Shown in pieces: positions 34,715 through 43,988 of a stretch of DNA of 64,000 nucleotides. Positions within the stretch are counted from its first letter, which is position 1, and the number at the start of each line of letters is the position of its first letter. The translations under genes were made by a program, and so were the position numbers. This DNA comes from Mariniflexile sp. TRM1-10 (lineage in GTDB: Bacteria > Bacteroidota > Bacteroidia > Flavobacteriales > Flavobacteriaceae). The notes under the pieces are model-generated. The model ran no database searches. It saw only the letters and a program-made list of their open reading frames with translations, and was not told the origin of the DNA. Location of the stretch: NCBI RefSeq assembly GCF_003425985.1, contig NZ_CP022985.1, positions 1,773,501-1,837,500 on the forward strand. The letters are read 5' to 3'.

Positions 34715-37177
34715 TTAAAATCTATAATTCAGGGTGAGTGAACCGTTTCTGGGAGCTCCCGGAAACAAACGCAGGTAGTTTTGCGCCCCTAACCAATAGG
34801 TGGTATTAAATAGGTTTCCGATATTTAAGGCCACTCGGACATTGCTATGGCTCGGTGCGTAATACACAGCAGCATCGAAGATGGTAAATGCCGGCACTTC
34901 GAAATCACGGGTGAACCAGGGTATTTTACTGCTCTGGTGCTGTACGCCAAACCCAATCCCTAGATCTTTTAAGGCTGATGAATTGCTAAAATTGTACTTG
35001 GTCCACAGGTTAGCACTATTTTTAGGGGTGTTTTCCTTTCTCTGACCAATCAAATCTTCATTAGCATCGTTTACGATCTTCGCATCTATATAGCTGTAGG
35101 AAGCGATAATCTGCCAATCTGGATTGATATAGCCTGTGATATCCATTTCAAAACCACGGCTCCTATCGGCTCCACGCTGTACAAGCAGATCGGGTTGGGA
35201 AGGGTCGTTGGCGCTCATCAGTATGTTTTTTTGGTTGATTTCATACACAGAGGCATTCAAGCTCATGTGCTTATGAAACAGATCGATTTTTACTCCTACT
35301 TCCTTTAGGTTACTGCTCAAAGGTTTGAACAGTGCGGCAGAAACGTTCGACCATAAAAAATTGGCCGTGCTTGGTAAAAGAGTTGTCGTATTTGACTGGG
35401 GCTGAAAACCTTTCAGATAAGTACCATAGACGTTAATATTGTCATTTACGGCATAAGTGAGCCCCATTCTCGGTATTAGTTTTTGATTCTCAAAAGAGGT
35501 TTCATTTGGGGTTTCGTAATGGGTGATATCCTTAAACCACTCTTGCCTAAGACTGAAAAGCAAAGTCCATTGCTTAAACTGTAATTGCTCTTGTATATAT
35601 ATGGCATTGTTTGTGGTAAGTGCCGAAGGGATGGCTATACGCGAATTCATCGTGTAGTCCTGAATACTCCTAATCTCATGACTGGGATTGTTCAAGTCAA
35701 CATGGTTGACATTCGGTCTTGGTAATGTAGTCCCATCAATTTCTATGGTTTGATAGTCATCGGCATTGGATACATCAAAAGTTCGAACTGCTGTGCCATC
35801 TTTCAGTAGAAACCCTCGGGCTGCGTTTTGTCCGCCGCCTTTTGTCTTTTCCCAGTAATGTAAATCATAACCTATGAGAAGTTTGTGATTGATGCTTCCG
35901 GTCTTAAAATCAAAATTAAAATAGCTGCTTACGTTATCTATATTCCAGTATTGTTCGCGTTGCACAAATTGCATGGCGGCCAAGGAAGTCACGGGCTCAT
36001 TGTTTATATCTATTGCAAACGCTCCTGTGGTACGGTGTTCCTGCAGGTCTTCCGTCCACGATTGTTTCATATAGGAAGTGTTGAAACTGATATTGGAGTT
36101 GAACTTATGGATGATATTTCCCATGATAATAAGCTCTTTAGACCTAAAAAAGTCGTTAGGTGCACCCAAATTCATGCTGATGGGGGTGCTTTTCAGATTA
36201 GTAACACCGGCTTCGGCCCCAAAAATAGGCTGGCCCCTGTCCAAGACGCCGTTCATGTCGTTGTAAATAAGCTCGGCGTTGATAGCGGTTTTATCATCGG
36301 GGATATAACTAAACGAAGGAGAAATTAAAATAGTTTTATTGTTGACCAAGTCCCTATAGGAACGCGCTTCCCGGTAGGCTCCGTTGATGCGGTAGAGCAA
36401 TGTTTTCGATTCATTTAAAGGACCGGTAAAATCCAATGTTCCGGTGAAAGTACTAAAACTCCCCACTCCGATGCTTACCTCTTTCCGTTCTACGGGCAAG
36501 GGCTTTTTGGTAACCATATTGATACTCCCTCCTGGATCTACACTGGCAAAAGTGGCACTTGCAGGGCCTTTAATAACCTCTACACGTTCTATATTGGTGG
36601 TTAAAGGCTGTAAAAAATAAAACTGCCGTGTACGCATACCATTGATGATCTGCCCTTCTTCATTCTGGCTTATTCCGCGGATGTTGTATTGGTTGTAATA
36701 ACTGGAAGGTGTAACACCACTGACCACTTTAACGGCATCGGCGAGTTGGAAAGCTTGTCGATCGGCAATTAATTCCTTGGTCACTGTACTAATGGCCTGT
36801 GGGATATCTTTATTTTCCATGGCTGTTTTTGTGGCGGAAAAGGAATATTTGCTGTCATAACTCCTTAAGGTCCTGCCTACAACCTCAACGGTTTGTAATT
36901 CCATAGTTTCTGGGGATAATTGGATATTCAGAAAATTATTGCTTGCTTTGGTCCGATAACTTTTATACCCGATATACGAAACCAGGATAGTTCCTTTCCC
37001 TTCCAGTGAAAAATTGCCGTCATCATCGGTAACGGTGCCGAGGGTAGTGCCCACAAGGGTTACGGAAGCACCGAGAATGGGGGTGCCGGTTTCCGTATCG
37101 AGAACCTTTCCTGTAATGGTTTGTGACCAGGAGTAATTGAAAAGAATAAGAAATGCTATGGTAAATAATCGTGTCAT
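34715..37177 (-). CDS. TonB-dependent receptor, siderophore-receptor type
   Basis: The 820-residue outer-membrane receptor has a signal peptide (LILFNYSWSQ), a carboxypeptidase-regulatory-like domain (ITGKVLDTETGTPILGASVT), a plug domain (QAFQLADAVKVVSGVTPSSY, IERVEVIKGPASATF) and a 22-strand barrel ending LRLFPGAPRNGSLTLNYRF. The plug resembles siderophore receptors such as FhuA/FpvA. It sits between an ABC ATPase gene and two export-type permease genes. This is unusual for an uptake receptor and points to a linked import/export or sensing function. Ligand not assignable. Confidence 0.92.
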   Translation of the reverse strand: MTRLFTIAFLILFNYSWSQTITGKVLDTETGTPILGASVTLVGTTLGTVTDDDGNFSLEGKGTILVSYIGYKSYRTKASNNFLNIQLSPETMELQTVEVVGRTLRSYDSKYSFSATKTAMENKDIPQAISTVTKELIADRQAFQLADAVKVVSGVTPSSYYNQYNIRGISQNEEGQIINGMRTRQFYFLQPLTTNIERVEVIKGPASATFASVDPGGSINMVTKKPLPVERKEVSIGVGSFSTFTGTLDFTGPLNESKTLLYRINGAYREARSYRDLVNNKTILISPSFSYIPDDKTAINAELIYNDMNGVLDRGQPIFGAEAGVTNLKSTPISMNLGAPNDFFRSKELIIMGNIIHKFNSNISFNTSYMKQSWTEDLQEHRTTGAFAIDINNEPVTSLAAMQFVQREQYWNIDNVSSYFNFDFKTGSINHKLLIGYDLHYWEKTKGGGQNAARGFLLKDGTAVRTFDVSNADDYQTIEIDGTTLPRPNVNHVDLNNPSHEIRSIQDYTMNSRIAIPSALTTNNAIYIQEQLQFKQWTLLFSLRQEWFKDITHYETPNETSFENQKLIPRMGLTYAVNDNINVYGTYLKGFQPQSNTTTLLPSTANFLWSNVSAALFKPLSSNLKEVGVKIDLFHKHMSLNASVYEINQKNILMSANDPSQPDLLVQRGADRSRGFEMDITGYINPDWQIIASYSYIDAKIVNDANEDLIGQRKENTPKNSANLWTKYNFSNSSALKDLGIGFGVQHQSSKIPWFTRDFEVPAFTIFDAAVYYAPSHSNVRVALNIGNLFNTTYWLGAQNYLRLFPGAPRNGSLTLNYRF

Positions 37178-37191
37178 GAATTGATGTGTTT

Positions 37192-37887
37192 TTATACGGT
37201 TTTTAAATACAGTTGTTCCAGTTCGTTTGCCGAAATGTTATGGGCTTCCAGTTCGCTCACGAGGTTTCCTTCGTTCATAATGCCAATCCGATGGGCGACC
37301 TCCCTCGCCCGGAAAATGTCGTGCGTAGCCATTAAAATGGTTGTCCCTCCAGCTGAAAGTTCTTTTAGGATTGCGGAGAATTCATTGGCTGCCTTCGGAT
37401 CCAGACCTGATATGGGTTCATCGAGCAGCAGCACTTTGGCATTTTTGGCCAATGCAATGGCAATACCCACTTTTTGGCGCATTCCCTTGGAGTAGCTGCG
37501 TAAAGGCTTTTGATGGGCGTTTTCCTGTAACCCGGCCTTTGTTAGTAATTGTGATACTTCGTCTTGATGGAGTTTATACCCAGCAAGGGATGAGAAGAAT
37601 TTCAGGTTTTCCATTCCGGTAAGGTTGGGGTACAGGGCAACCGTTTCGGGAATATAGGCTACATTTTTTTTGATCTCCGAAGCATGTTCCGTTACGGAAA
37701 AACCATTTATGCTAGCCTCGCCGGAAGATGGTGAGATAAACCCCAGAAGAATATTAATGGTCGTTGTCTTACCCGCACCATTGGCTCCGAGCAGGCAAAA
37801 TATGTCACCTTCGTTTATACTAAGGGTCAGATTGTTCAGGGCTGTATAGCCATTATATTTTTTTGAAAGCTCTTTTGTAATGATCAT
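37192..37887 (-). CDS. ABC transporter ATP-binding protein
   Basis: The 231-residue ATPase has Walker A GANGAGKTTTINIL, signature YSKGMRQKVGIAIAL, Walker B VLLLDEPISGLDP and the switch His in LMATHDIF. It resembles the NosF/CcmA-like group that drives ABC-2 permeases. It lies 14 bases upstream of the TonB receptor, and the DUF3526-like permeases follow, so these probably form one transporter. Confidence 0.93.
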   Translation of the reverse strand: MIITKELSKKYNGYTALNNLTLSINEGDIFCLLGANGAGKTTTINILLGFISPSSGEASINGFSVTEHASEIKKNVAYIPETVALYPNLTGMENLKFFSSLAGYKLHQDEVSQLLTKAGLQENAHQKPLRSYSKGMRQKVGIAIALAKNAKVLLLDEPISGLDPKAANEFSAILKELSAGGTTILMATHDIFRAREVAHRIGIMNEGNLVSELEAHNISANELEQLYLKTV

Positions 37888-37902
37888 GTGTTTGGATTTT
37901 AA

Positions 37903-38100
37903 TTATGTATAAACAATATTTAAAAAGAAGTCCATACCTGAGTTTAACTGGTCTTTTGTCATCATGTACCAGAATCGGGCATAAAGTTCTTCCGCATGCG
38001 AAAATGTGTAGCAATAACCTAGAGTCATTGCCAATACGTTAATAATGAAAATAATGTGAATGAAAAAATTGCCCGAAAAGGCTTTTTCGGGATATTTCAC
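37903..38100 (-). CDS. Small membrane protein in the ABC/TonB cluster
   Basis: The 65-residue frame starts with GTG directly after an in-frame stop. It has one clear membrane helix (FIHIIFIINVLAMTLGYCY) and a charged C-terminal half. It is spaced 15 and 21 bases from its neighbours, as expected for an operon gene, but I recognise no family. It could also be a remnant of a longer protein. Confidence 0.45.
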   Translation of the reverse strand: MKYPEKAFSGNFFIHIIFIINVLAMTLGYCYTFSHAEELYARFWYMMTKDQLNSGMDFFLNIVYT

Positions 38101-38121
38101 AGCTTAAAATGCTATTGTAAT

Positions 38122-38433
38122 CTAAGAAACGACAGGAGGAGGCTTATTGAAAAAATATCCCCGTGTTTGAATTTTTGATACCAGTGCGCTATAAGTTGCC
38201 GGTAGGTGTTCTGCCTTGGGAAAGACTGGTGGCGTAAACGCGGGAACTTCAGGAGTAACCGTTATGGGATTATGGTGCTGTTTGATAGTATATAACTCAC
38301 AGGTGTCACATTTCCCAAAATCGTCATCCTGATCGGAAATATGCTCAAAAGCATGCAGGTTCACTACTTTCAACAAGAAGAAAGCAATGATGAAGAAAAA
38401 GGTGATGGTATGTTTTTTGTTTTTGAAATGCAT
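38122..38433 (-). CDS. Small exported His/Cys-containing protein
   Basis: The 103-residue protein has a signal peptide (TITFFFIIAFFLLKVVNLHA). A short segment rich in possible metal ligands follows (HISDQDDDFGKCDTCELYT, then KQHHNP), and a proline-rich tail. It is the first gene of the ABC/TonB cluster. CxxC together with HH suggests metal binding, which would fit a metal or siderophore role for the cluster; this is inference. A -7 box lies 9 bases upstream. Confidence 0.65.
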   Translation of the reverse strand: MHFKNKKHTITFFFIIAFFLLKVVNLHAFEHISDQDDDFGKCDTCELYTIKQHHNPITVTPEVPAFTPPVFPKAEHLPATYSALVSKIQTRGYFFNKPPPVVS

Positions 38434-38441
38434 ACAGCAGC

Positions 38442-38472
38442 CAAAAATAGAATATTATAAATTAATCTACAA
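38442..38472 (-). promoter_or_regulatory. Promoter of the ABC/TonB cluster
   Basis: The minus strand has TTG (38472-38470), 20 bases, then TATTTTTG (38449-38442), matching the TTTG/TAnnTTTG pattern. The ATG at 38433 is very near, implying a leader of only a few bases. Confidence 0.5.
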
Positions 38473-39021
38473 TAAAAGCTATTGGAATATATAGATTATA
38501 GGTATATGCATCATAAATGGCTCAGAAGCCTTAAATCTTCTATGATATAGTTCGGGATTTGTATCTTTAGGACTACTAATAAATCAAGGATTCACAGAGT
38601 TTTAGTTCTTTTAATCTTTTTGTGTACAAACGACATAGGATGGAATCAAGAACAATTTCTGGCTTCTAACTATTTTAAGGTTTTTTGAATCCACAGGGCT
38701 AGTTCATGACTGAACATGCTTAATACAAGGTTGACTTCCTTTCTATGTGCTTTTACAAATTTTGATAATTCTTTATATGTAAATGCTTATATTTTCATTT
38801 TATGATTTAGTTATATATCAATACATATATACTATTTAATGTTACATTTTTAGTATTGATACTTTAGGTTTGAAGGTATCTTGGGTTATTATGCCATTTA
38901 TAATAATCTATGATTTGTCGGCTAGCTCTTTTAAACTCGTACTTCAAATGTGTTTTTTCATAACTCTAAAAGTGTTTGTTTTTTTAACAAACTTTATAAA
39001 GTATAATGATGCTAATCCAAT

Positions 39022-39061
39022 AGCTTGTCGTAGGCATATAAAAAATACATTTCGACAGGCT
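39022..39061. repeat. REP-like inverted pair
   Basis: agcttgtcg and cgacaggct, complementary at 8 of 9 bases, flank a 22-base spacer. They resemble the dispersed gagcttgtcgaag repeats found at 49-50 kb. Confidence 0.4.
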
Positions 39062-39320
39062 TAATGTGACAATGAATATAAAATTTGAAATAAAAATAAT
39101 TACACCAAATGGATTCATTTTGCAATTTTTTTAATCCCAATATAATGACATTCAGTTTACCACAATCTTACTTTAGTTTATCAACAATTTTTCTTCTTTT
39201 CAAAAATATAATTGGCTAATATCCTACATATTGAGTCCTTTTAGCAAGCATTATTCTTAAATAAAATTCCATCACAAGAAAGCGTTATATCCGATTTTTT
39301 CGCACTTTTAAAAAAAATAT

Positions 39321-39332
39321 GTAATCGATTAC
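39321..39332. promoter_or_regulatory. LacI-type operator palindrome
   Basis: gtaatcgattac is a perfect 12-base palindrome with central CG, the form bound by LacI-family regulators in Bacteroidetes carbohydrate operons. It lies about 80 bases before the pectinesterase start. No LacI gene is in the window. Confidence 0.5.
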
Positions 39333-39409
39333 CTAAATTTTTCTTTTTTTAATTTTTTTTAATGTATTATTGTAATCAACATTATAAAACTAAACTAAAT
39401 TATTACATT

Positions 39410-42400
39410 ATGAAATCAACTTTACACCTAAAAAAGCATTGGTCTTTTTCTGCTTTTTTTATTGTTTTTTTGGCAACCAGTTTACAATTAGTTGCTCAGA
39501 CCACACTCGCGGATTGGACATTTGACTATGCTTATGATCAAAGCGGCTCAGGACCTTACGCATACACACCAAATGCGACAGCAAGAGTTGCAGCTGATGG
39601 GTTAGATATTAATGTCAATTCAGGTGACATATTTTACCCAAATAGTGCTGATGGAACGCTAACCGATTATGAAATGTCGATGACTCCCAATGTTGCTGGA
39701 GTAATAAAAAATGTTTACCAAAACACTACAACGTACCATAATTCGGCACGCATGCAAGGTGTTGTTGCACCATCTGATTTTACAAATTCGGCAAACCATG
39801 CCAATTACTTTCAATTTTCGTTTCCAACAACGGGCTATAAAGAAATTAAGTTAGATCTTTCGGCCACTACCCAAAATATTGATACTGATTATCTTGACGT
39901 TTTTTATTCTGTTGACGGGGGAACAAGTTGGGCTTCGGCAGGCCAAACAACGTGGGGCTATTGGTGGATACCTAAATCTTTTCAATTCGATATTGTTGCC
40001 AAAAATAAAAGCAATGTTTTGGTACGGTTATTTGGAGTACAGGGAGGTGATACAACTGGGAATTATTTTTATATAGACTCTTTTAAAGTAAGTGGTACTT
40101 CTACGACATTACCATCAGATACAGTGTCTACAATTAATTGGGCTTTCGATTTGGGTACGGCTGGGCAAACAGCAACCTATACAGAAGCCAGCTATTACAA
40201 GCCAGATAATGTTTCTGTAGGTAGTAATTATTCTTATTTAGGAACAAGGACAGGAAGTAATCCTACGGTTACTTACACCTCTTTAAAAAATGAAAGCGGA
40301 GCTACTACGCCAGCAGGAGCAAATGTTAATAACTTAATTGGTTTTGAATTCACTCCAGTTTCAGGATTAAACTTTGTGCCAACAAGTATATCTTTCGATT
40401 GTCAAAGGTTTGGAACCGACTCAGGTCTTATAGATGTCTATTGGAAATCTTCTGATGGTACATTTACTATTATAGCAACCGGAGTTAAACCTGCTAGAGA
40501 AGGAAGTGCAACTAGTGAAGCTGCCGACACCAATACATTCACTATGGATGTTTCGGGATTGACAATTCCTGCTTTAGGGGGCAAATCCACTTTAGAAATA
40601 TATATCCATGGCCTTGGAAGTGCTAAAGATGTAGGTTTGGCAAATATTTCAATTACAGGCAAATTGAATGGTACAATTGAAGATGTAACACAATATACAG
40701 TGACAACGGCAGCGTCTCCTTCCGAAGGTGGAGCAATAGTTTCTGATAATCCTGCAACTGTTGATGATGGTACGGTTGTAAACTTAACGGCCAATGCTAA
40801 CTTTGGTTATGAATTTGCTGAATGGCAAGACGATCTAGGTGCTACTGTGTCAACAGATAACCCATTCCAAATTACTGTAACAGATAATGTAAGCTATACC
40901 GCGGTATTTAATCAGTTAACTACATATGCTTTAAATGTTGTAGTTGAAGGTGGTGCTAATGATTATATGGTAGATATCTCACCGGCTGGAACTATGGTTG
41001 ATGGCTCTAGAATGTATGTTGCAGGAACTAATGTTACTTTAACTGCCAGTGGAAACCCAATTTTTAATTTCTCGAACTGGGGAACTGGCGAAACGAATAG
41101 TGAACTTATTGTTACAATGGACAGTAATAAATCTGAAACGGCGGCATACAATGCAGCGGACTATATTGTAGGATGGGATTTTTATGACGATGTTATCAAT
41201 GTAGATTTTTCATCGAATGTTGTCAATGATGCTACGACACTTGTGTTACGAGATGCCGCTGGCGCAACTTCTGGTGGACTTAACTTCTCTTATTTATCTG
41301 GCAACAGCTGGTATGGCAAAAATTGTCGAATCAATTGGAAATCGTATGCAGATAAATTCTATTATCAAATCAAAATTAATGCTACAGATTATGCTGATAT
41401 TAGTGTTCAAGCTGCTATGTTAAGTAGCTATTCAGGATATGCTACTCAAAAATGTGAGTATTCCATAGATGGAACAAATTTTACTGAAGTAGGCACTTAT
41501 GATACGAGTACTTTAAATACATGGGTTAATGGATCGTTTAACTTGCCTGCTGATGCTAACAATCAAGCGGAAGTTTATATAAGATGGATTCCAGACTACA
41601 CATCAACACTAACTATACATCCTGAGAACAACAATGACGGTACGTCTATTTCCGATATTTATGTTTACGGTACAGAAAGTGTATTTAATGACGGTACCGC
41701 ACCAGTTCTTACGAGTTCTGTTCCTGCAAACAATGCTACAGGTGCTTCCGCAACAGGAAAAGTAGTGCTTAATTTTGATGAACGTGTTAAAATTGCTGAT
41801 AATACGACGGCAACTCTTAATGGTAAGCAGTTAACACCTGTGGTATTTGGTGAATCAATATCATTTAATTATTCAGGGTTGGATTATAACACAACTTATA
41901 CTTTTGATTTAGTAGGTAATGTTATTTCAGATTTAGCAGACAATACATTAACTGATGCTATTTCAATTTCGTTTACTACACTTGACAGACCAACAGTAAC
42001 TAAGAAAGCTTACGACTTTATTGTAGGTGTTGATGGTGATTTTGCAGAAGCTTTGACAGCAGCCCAATCAGCTGGTGGCGTAAATAGGTTCCATATCTTT
42101 TTTCCAAATGGTGAATACGATTTAGGAAATACAACCGGCGATAGTACCCAACAAACCACTATTGGAATACCCAAACTATCATTTATTGGGCAAAGTCGTG
42201 ACGGAGTAATACTTTTCAATAATCCTACTCAAAAACAAGAGGGAATAGGCAAAACGCCTACCATTAACTTTACAAGTAGTGCTAATAATGTGTATATGCA
42301 AGATCTTACCTTGCTTAACAAAATGGATTATCGTTTAGGCATTCCAGAAATGCGCGCTGTAGCTTTACGTCATCAAGGAGACAAAAACATTTTCAAAAAT

Positions 42401-43438
42401 GTAAGGTTGTTAAGTAACCAAGACACTTATTATACGGGAGCTGGACGAACTTATTGGGAAAATGGTGAAATACATGGAACGGTTGATTATATCTTTGGAG
42501 ATGGCGATATTTTCTTTAACGAATGCCTCATGTACATGGAAAACAGAGCGTCTGGTGGCGGTGGTATTGTTACTGCGGCATCTACCAGTTCCGATTGGGG
42601 GTATGTGTTCAGCAATTGTACTATTGATGGTGATGCACAACAAAATGGCATTTATGGATTAGGTAGACCTTGGAATAATGCCCCTAAAGTAGTGTATATC
42701 AATACAATTATGAATATATTACCAACAGCGGGAGCATGGGGTGATCCAATGAATGTCGTTCCATTTCGATTTGCAGAATATAAAAGTTTGACTTCTTCTG
42801 GTATAGAAGTAGATTTAAGTCAAAGACGTACTGAATATACAAAGGATGCCACTACTGTAACCTTAGACCCAACATTAGATGAAACTGAAGCTGCTCAATA
42901 CACTATTGAAAATGTATTAGGCGGTACAGATACTTGGCAACCGACGTTATTTACAGAACAGGCATCGGTACCTGTTATATCAAAATCTGGCTCAATACTT
43001 AATTGGGATAATGATGATTACGTATTGGGATGGGCTGTATTTAAAGACGATGTGTTTGTTGATTTTGTAATAACTAATAGTTATGACATTACAGGAAACA
43101 CTACAGGTATTTATACTGTTAGAGCAGCGAATGCTATGGGAGGTTTAGGACTTTCTTCAAATCAAGTGGATATTAGTTTAGGCATTAAGGAAAATAATTT
43201 ATTGGGTGTTAAAGTATATCCAAATCCAGTTCTTAATGACGAAGTTTTCGTATCCATTCCTTCCATATCGACAAGAACAACAATGGCTCTTTTTGCTTTA
43301 GATGGAAGATTAATTATGAAAGAAAATGTTAAGAACATTAAAACAACGATTAATATGTCTGGAATCCCTTCGGGAGTTTATTTATTAAAAGTTGATTCGG
43401 AGAAAGGAACCCAAGTCTCTAAAATAATAAAAAATTAA
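39410..43438 (+). CDS. Secreted multidomain pectinesterase with T9SS sorting domain
   Basis: The 1342-residue enzyme should de-esterify pectin at or outside the cell surface. It has a signal peptide (FFIVFLATSLQLVAQ), two beta-sandwich regions, a bacterial repeat domain (about 427-502, GYEFAEWQDD), another beta region and a Big_5-like domain (about 760-860). The carbohydrate esterase 8 beta-helix spans about 863-1155. Catalytic residues fit the family: Asp1005 in NQDTYY, Asp1026 in GTVDYIFGDG and Arg1086 in LGRPW. A T9SS type A sorting domain ends the protein (VKVYPNPVLN). I chose the ATG at 39410 because it gives a normal signal peptide; the frame is open to 39362. A palindromic operator lies upstream. 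Confidence 0.93.
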   Translation: MKSTLHLKKHWSFSAFFIVFLATSLQLVAQTTLADWTFDYAYDQSGSGPYAYTPNATARVAADGLDINVNSGDIFYPNSADGTLTDYEMSMTPNVAGVIKNVYQNTTTYHNSARMQGVVAPSDFTNSANHANYFQFSFPTTGYKEIKLDLSATTQNIDTDYLDVFYSVDGGTSWASAGQTTWGYWWIPKSFQFDIVAKNKSNVLVRLFGVQGGDTTGNYFYIDSFKVSGTSTTLPSDTVSTINWAFDLGTAGQTATYTEASYYKPDNVSVGSNYSYLGTRTGSNPTVTYTSLKNESGATTPAGANVNNLIGFEFTPVSGLNFVPTSISFDCQRFGTDSGLIDVYWKSSDGTFTIIATGVKPAREGSATSEAADTNTFTMDVSGLTIPALGGKSTLEIYIHGLGSAKDVGLANISITGKLNGTIEDVTQYTVTTAASPSEGGAIVSDNPATVDDGTVVNLTANANFGYEFAEWQDDLGATVSTDNPFQITVTDNVSYTAVFNQLTTYALNVVVEGGANDYMVDISPAGTMVDGSRMYVAGTNVTLTASGNPIFNFSNWGTGETNSELIVTMDSNKSETAAYNAADYIVGWDFYDDVINVDFSSNVVNDATTLVLRDAAGATSGGLNFSYLSGNSWYGKNCRINWKSYADKFYYQIKINATDYADISVQAAMLSSYSGYATQKCEYSIDGTNFTEVGTYDTSTLNTWVNGSFNLPADANNQAEVYIRWIPDYTSTLTIHPENNNDGTSISDIYVYGTESVFNDGTAPVLTSSVPANNATGASATGKVVLNFDERVKIADNTTATLNGKQLTPVVFGESISFNYSGLDYNTTYTFDLVGNVISDLADNTLTDAISISFTTLDRPTVTKKAYDFIVGVDGDFAEALTAAQSAGGVNRFHIFFPNGEYDLGNTTGDSTQQTTIGIPKLSFIGQSRDGVILFNNPTQKQEGIGKTPTINFTSSANNVYMQDLTLLNKMDYRLGIPEMRAVALRHQGDKNIFKNVRLLSNQDTYYTGAGRTYWENGEIHGTVDYIFGDGDIFFNECLMYMENRASGGGGIVTAASTSSDWGYVFSNCTIDGDAQQNGIYGLGRPWNNAPKVVYINTIMNILPTAGAWGDPMNVVPFRFAEYKSLTSSGIEVDLSQRRTEYTKDATTVTLDPTLDETEAAQYTIENVLGGTDTWQPTLFTEQASVPVISKSGSILNWDNDDYVLGWAVFKDDVFVDFVITNSYDITGNTTGIYTVRAANAMGGLGLSSNQVDISLGIKENNLLGVKVYPNPVLNDEVFVSIPSISTRTTMALFALDGRLIMKENVKNIKTTINMSGIPSGVYLLKVDSEKGTQVSKIIKN

Positions 43439-43460
43439 AATAATAATTCAGGATTAATAA

Positions 43461-43489
43461 AGGCTGTCTCGCGAATTGTGAGACAGCCT
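43461..43489 (+). terminator. Terminator of the pectinesterase gene
   Basis: Perfect 10-base stem (aggctgtctc / gagacagcct) with a 9-base loop, followed by a run of T, 22 bases after the stop codon. Confidence 0.9.
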
Positions 43490-43689
43490 TTTTTTATTCC
43501 AAACATTAAAATCACTTTCTCTTTATAAGATGAATTCATTTTGTAGTCTTAAACTTTACCTACAACATTACTAAATAAAAAGCCCGAAATTTTAACATTA
43601 TAGATTCTCCTCATACTAACTAGCCATCCATAAACAATACGAAAAATAAAAATTAGTGTGGCTGATTTATTAATAATCCTTAAAAACCT

Positions 43690-43929
43690 CTAAGGTAAAA
43701 CCTTAGTATTTATAAGGTGTTTCCTTATTTTTTTGTTTATGTGTTTGTTTGCTTCTTTTTGTGTTTGTAATTTATTGAATATCAAAATGTTGTAATGTTT
43801 TTTGTATAATAATCAGCTTATTTTAATCACATTTTTTTTTAATAATGTTATTTATATTACTATTGTATACATAATTATATGTATTAAAAAAAGGTAAATC
43901 CTTAATTATTTCAAGGAATATCCTTACCT
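43690..43929 (+). promoter_or_regulatory. Hairpin-rich leader region before the stalk-protein genes
   Basis: Within the 43439-43988 gap three structures stand out: a perfect palindrome ctaaggtaaaaccttag (43690-43706), aaggtgtttcctt (43714-43726) and a two-part stem (43892-43897 with 43924-43929; 43899-43903 with 43913-43917) followed by five T. AAGG/CCTT is reused in all three. They may form an attenuator-like leader or protein-binding sites. A near -7 box (tatatttt) follows at about 43945. Confidence 0.35.
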
Positions 43930-43988
43930 GTTTTTCATTATAAATGTATATTTTAGCGCATTCTGTTAATACTTAATGACCAAACCAA

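Larger units (their letters stand above)
38434..39409. other. Long gene-less stretch
   Basis: Nearly 1 kb of AT-rich sequence with no convincing gene. It contains the promoter above, a small imperfect inverted repeat (39022-39061), short palindromes such as gttcatgactgaac (about 38704), and at the right end the LacI-type palindrome before the pectinesterase gene. A 64-codon frame at 38870 looks random. Confidence 0.6.

Noticed and set aside
35885..36328. 147-codon frame on the plus strand within the TonB receptor
   Set aside because: It is fully antisense to a well supported gene, with no family motifs. It is a shadow frame in a G+C-richer gene.
31483..38433. Genomic island integrated at the CAU tRNA
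   Set aside because: The G+C change beside the tRNA is suggestive, but I found no second copy of the tRNA 3' end near 38.4-39.4 kb and no integrase.
38870..39064. 64-codon frame in the gap before the pectinesterase
   Set aside because: Random-looking hydrophobic sequence without promoter or homology pattern; its end overlaps a REP-like inverted pair.
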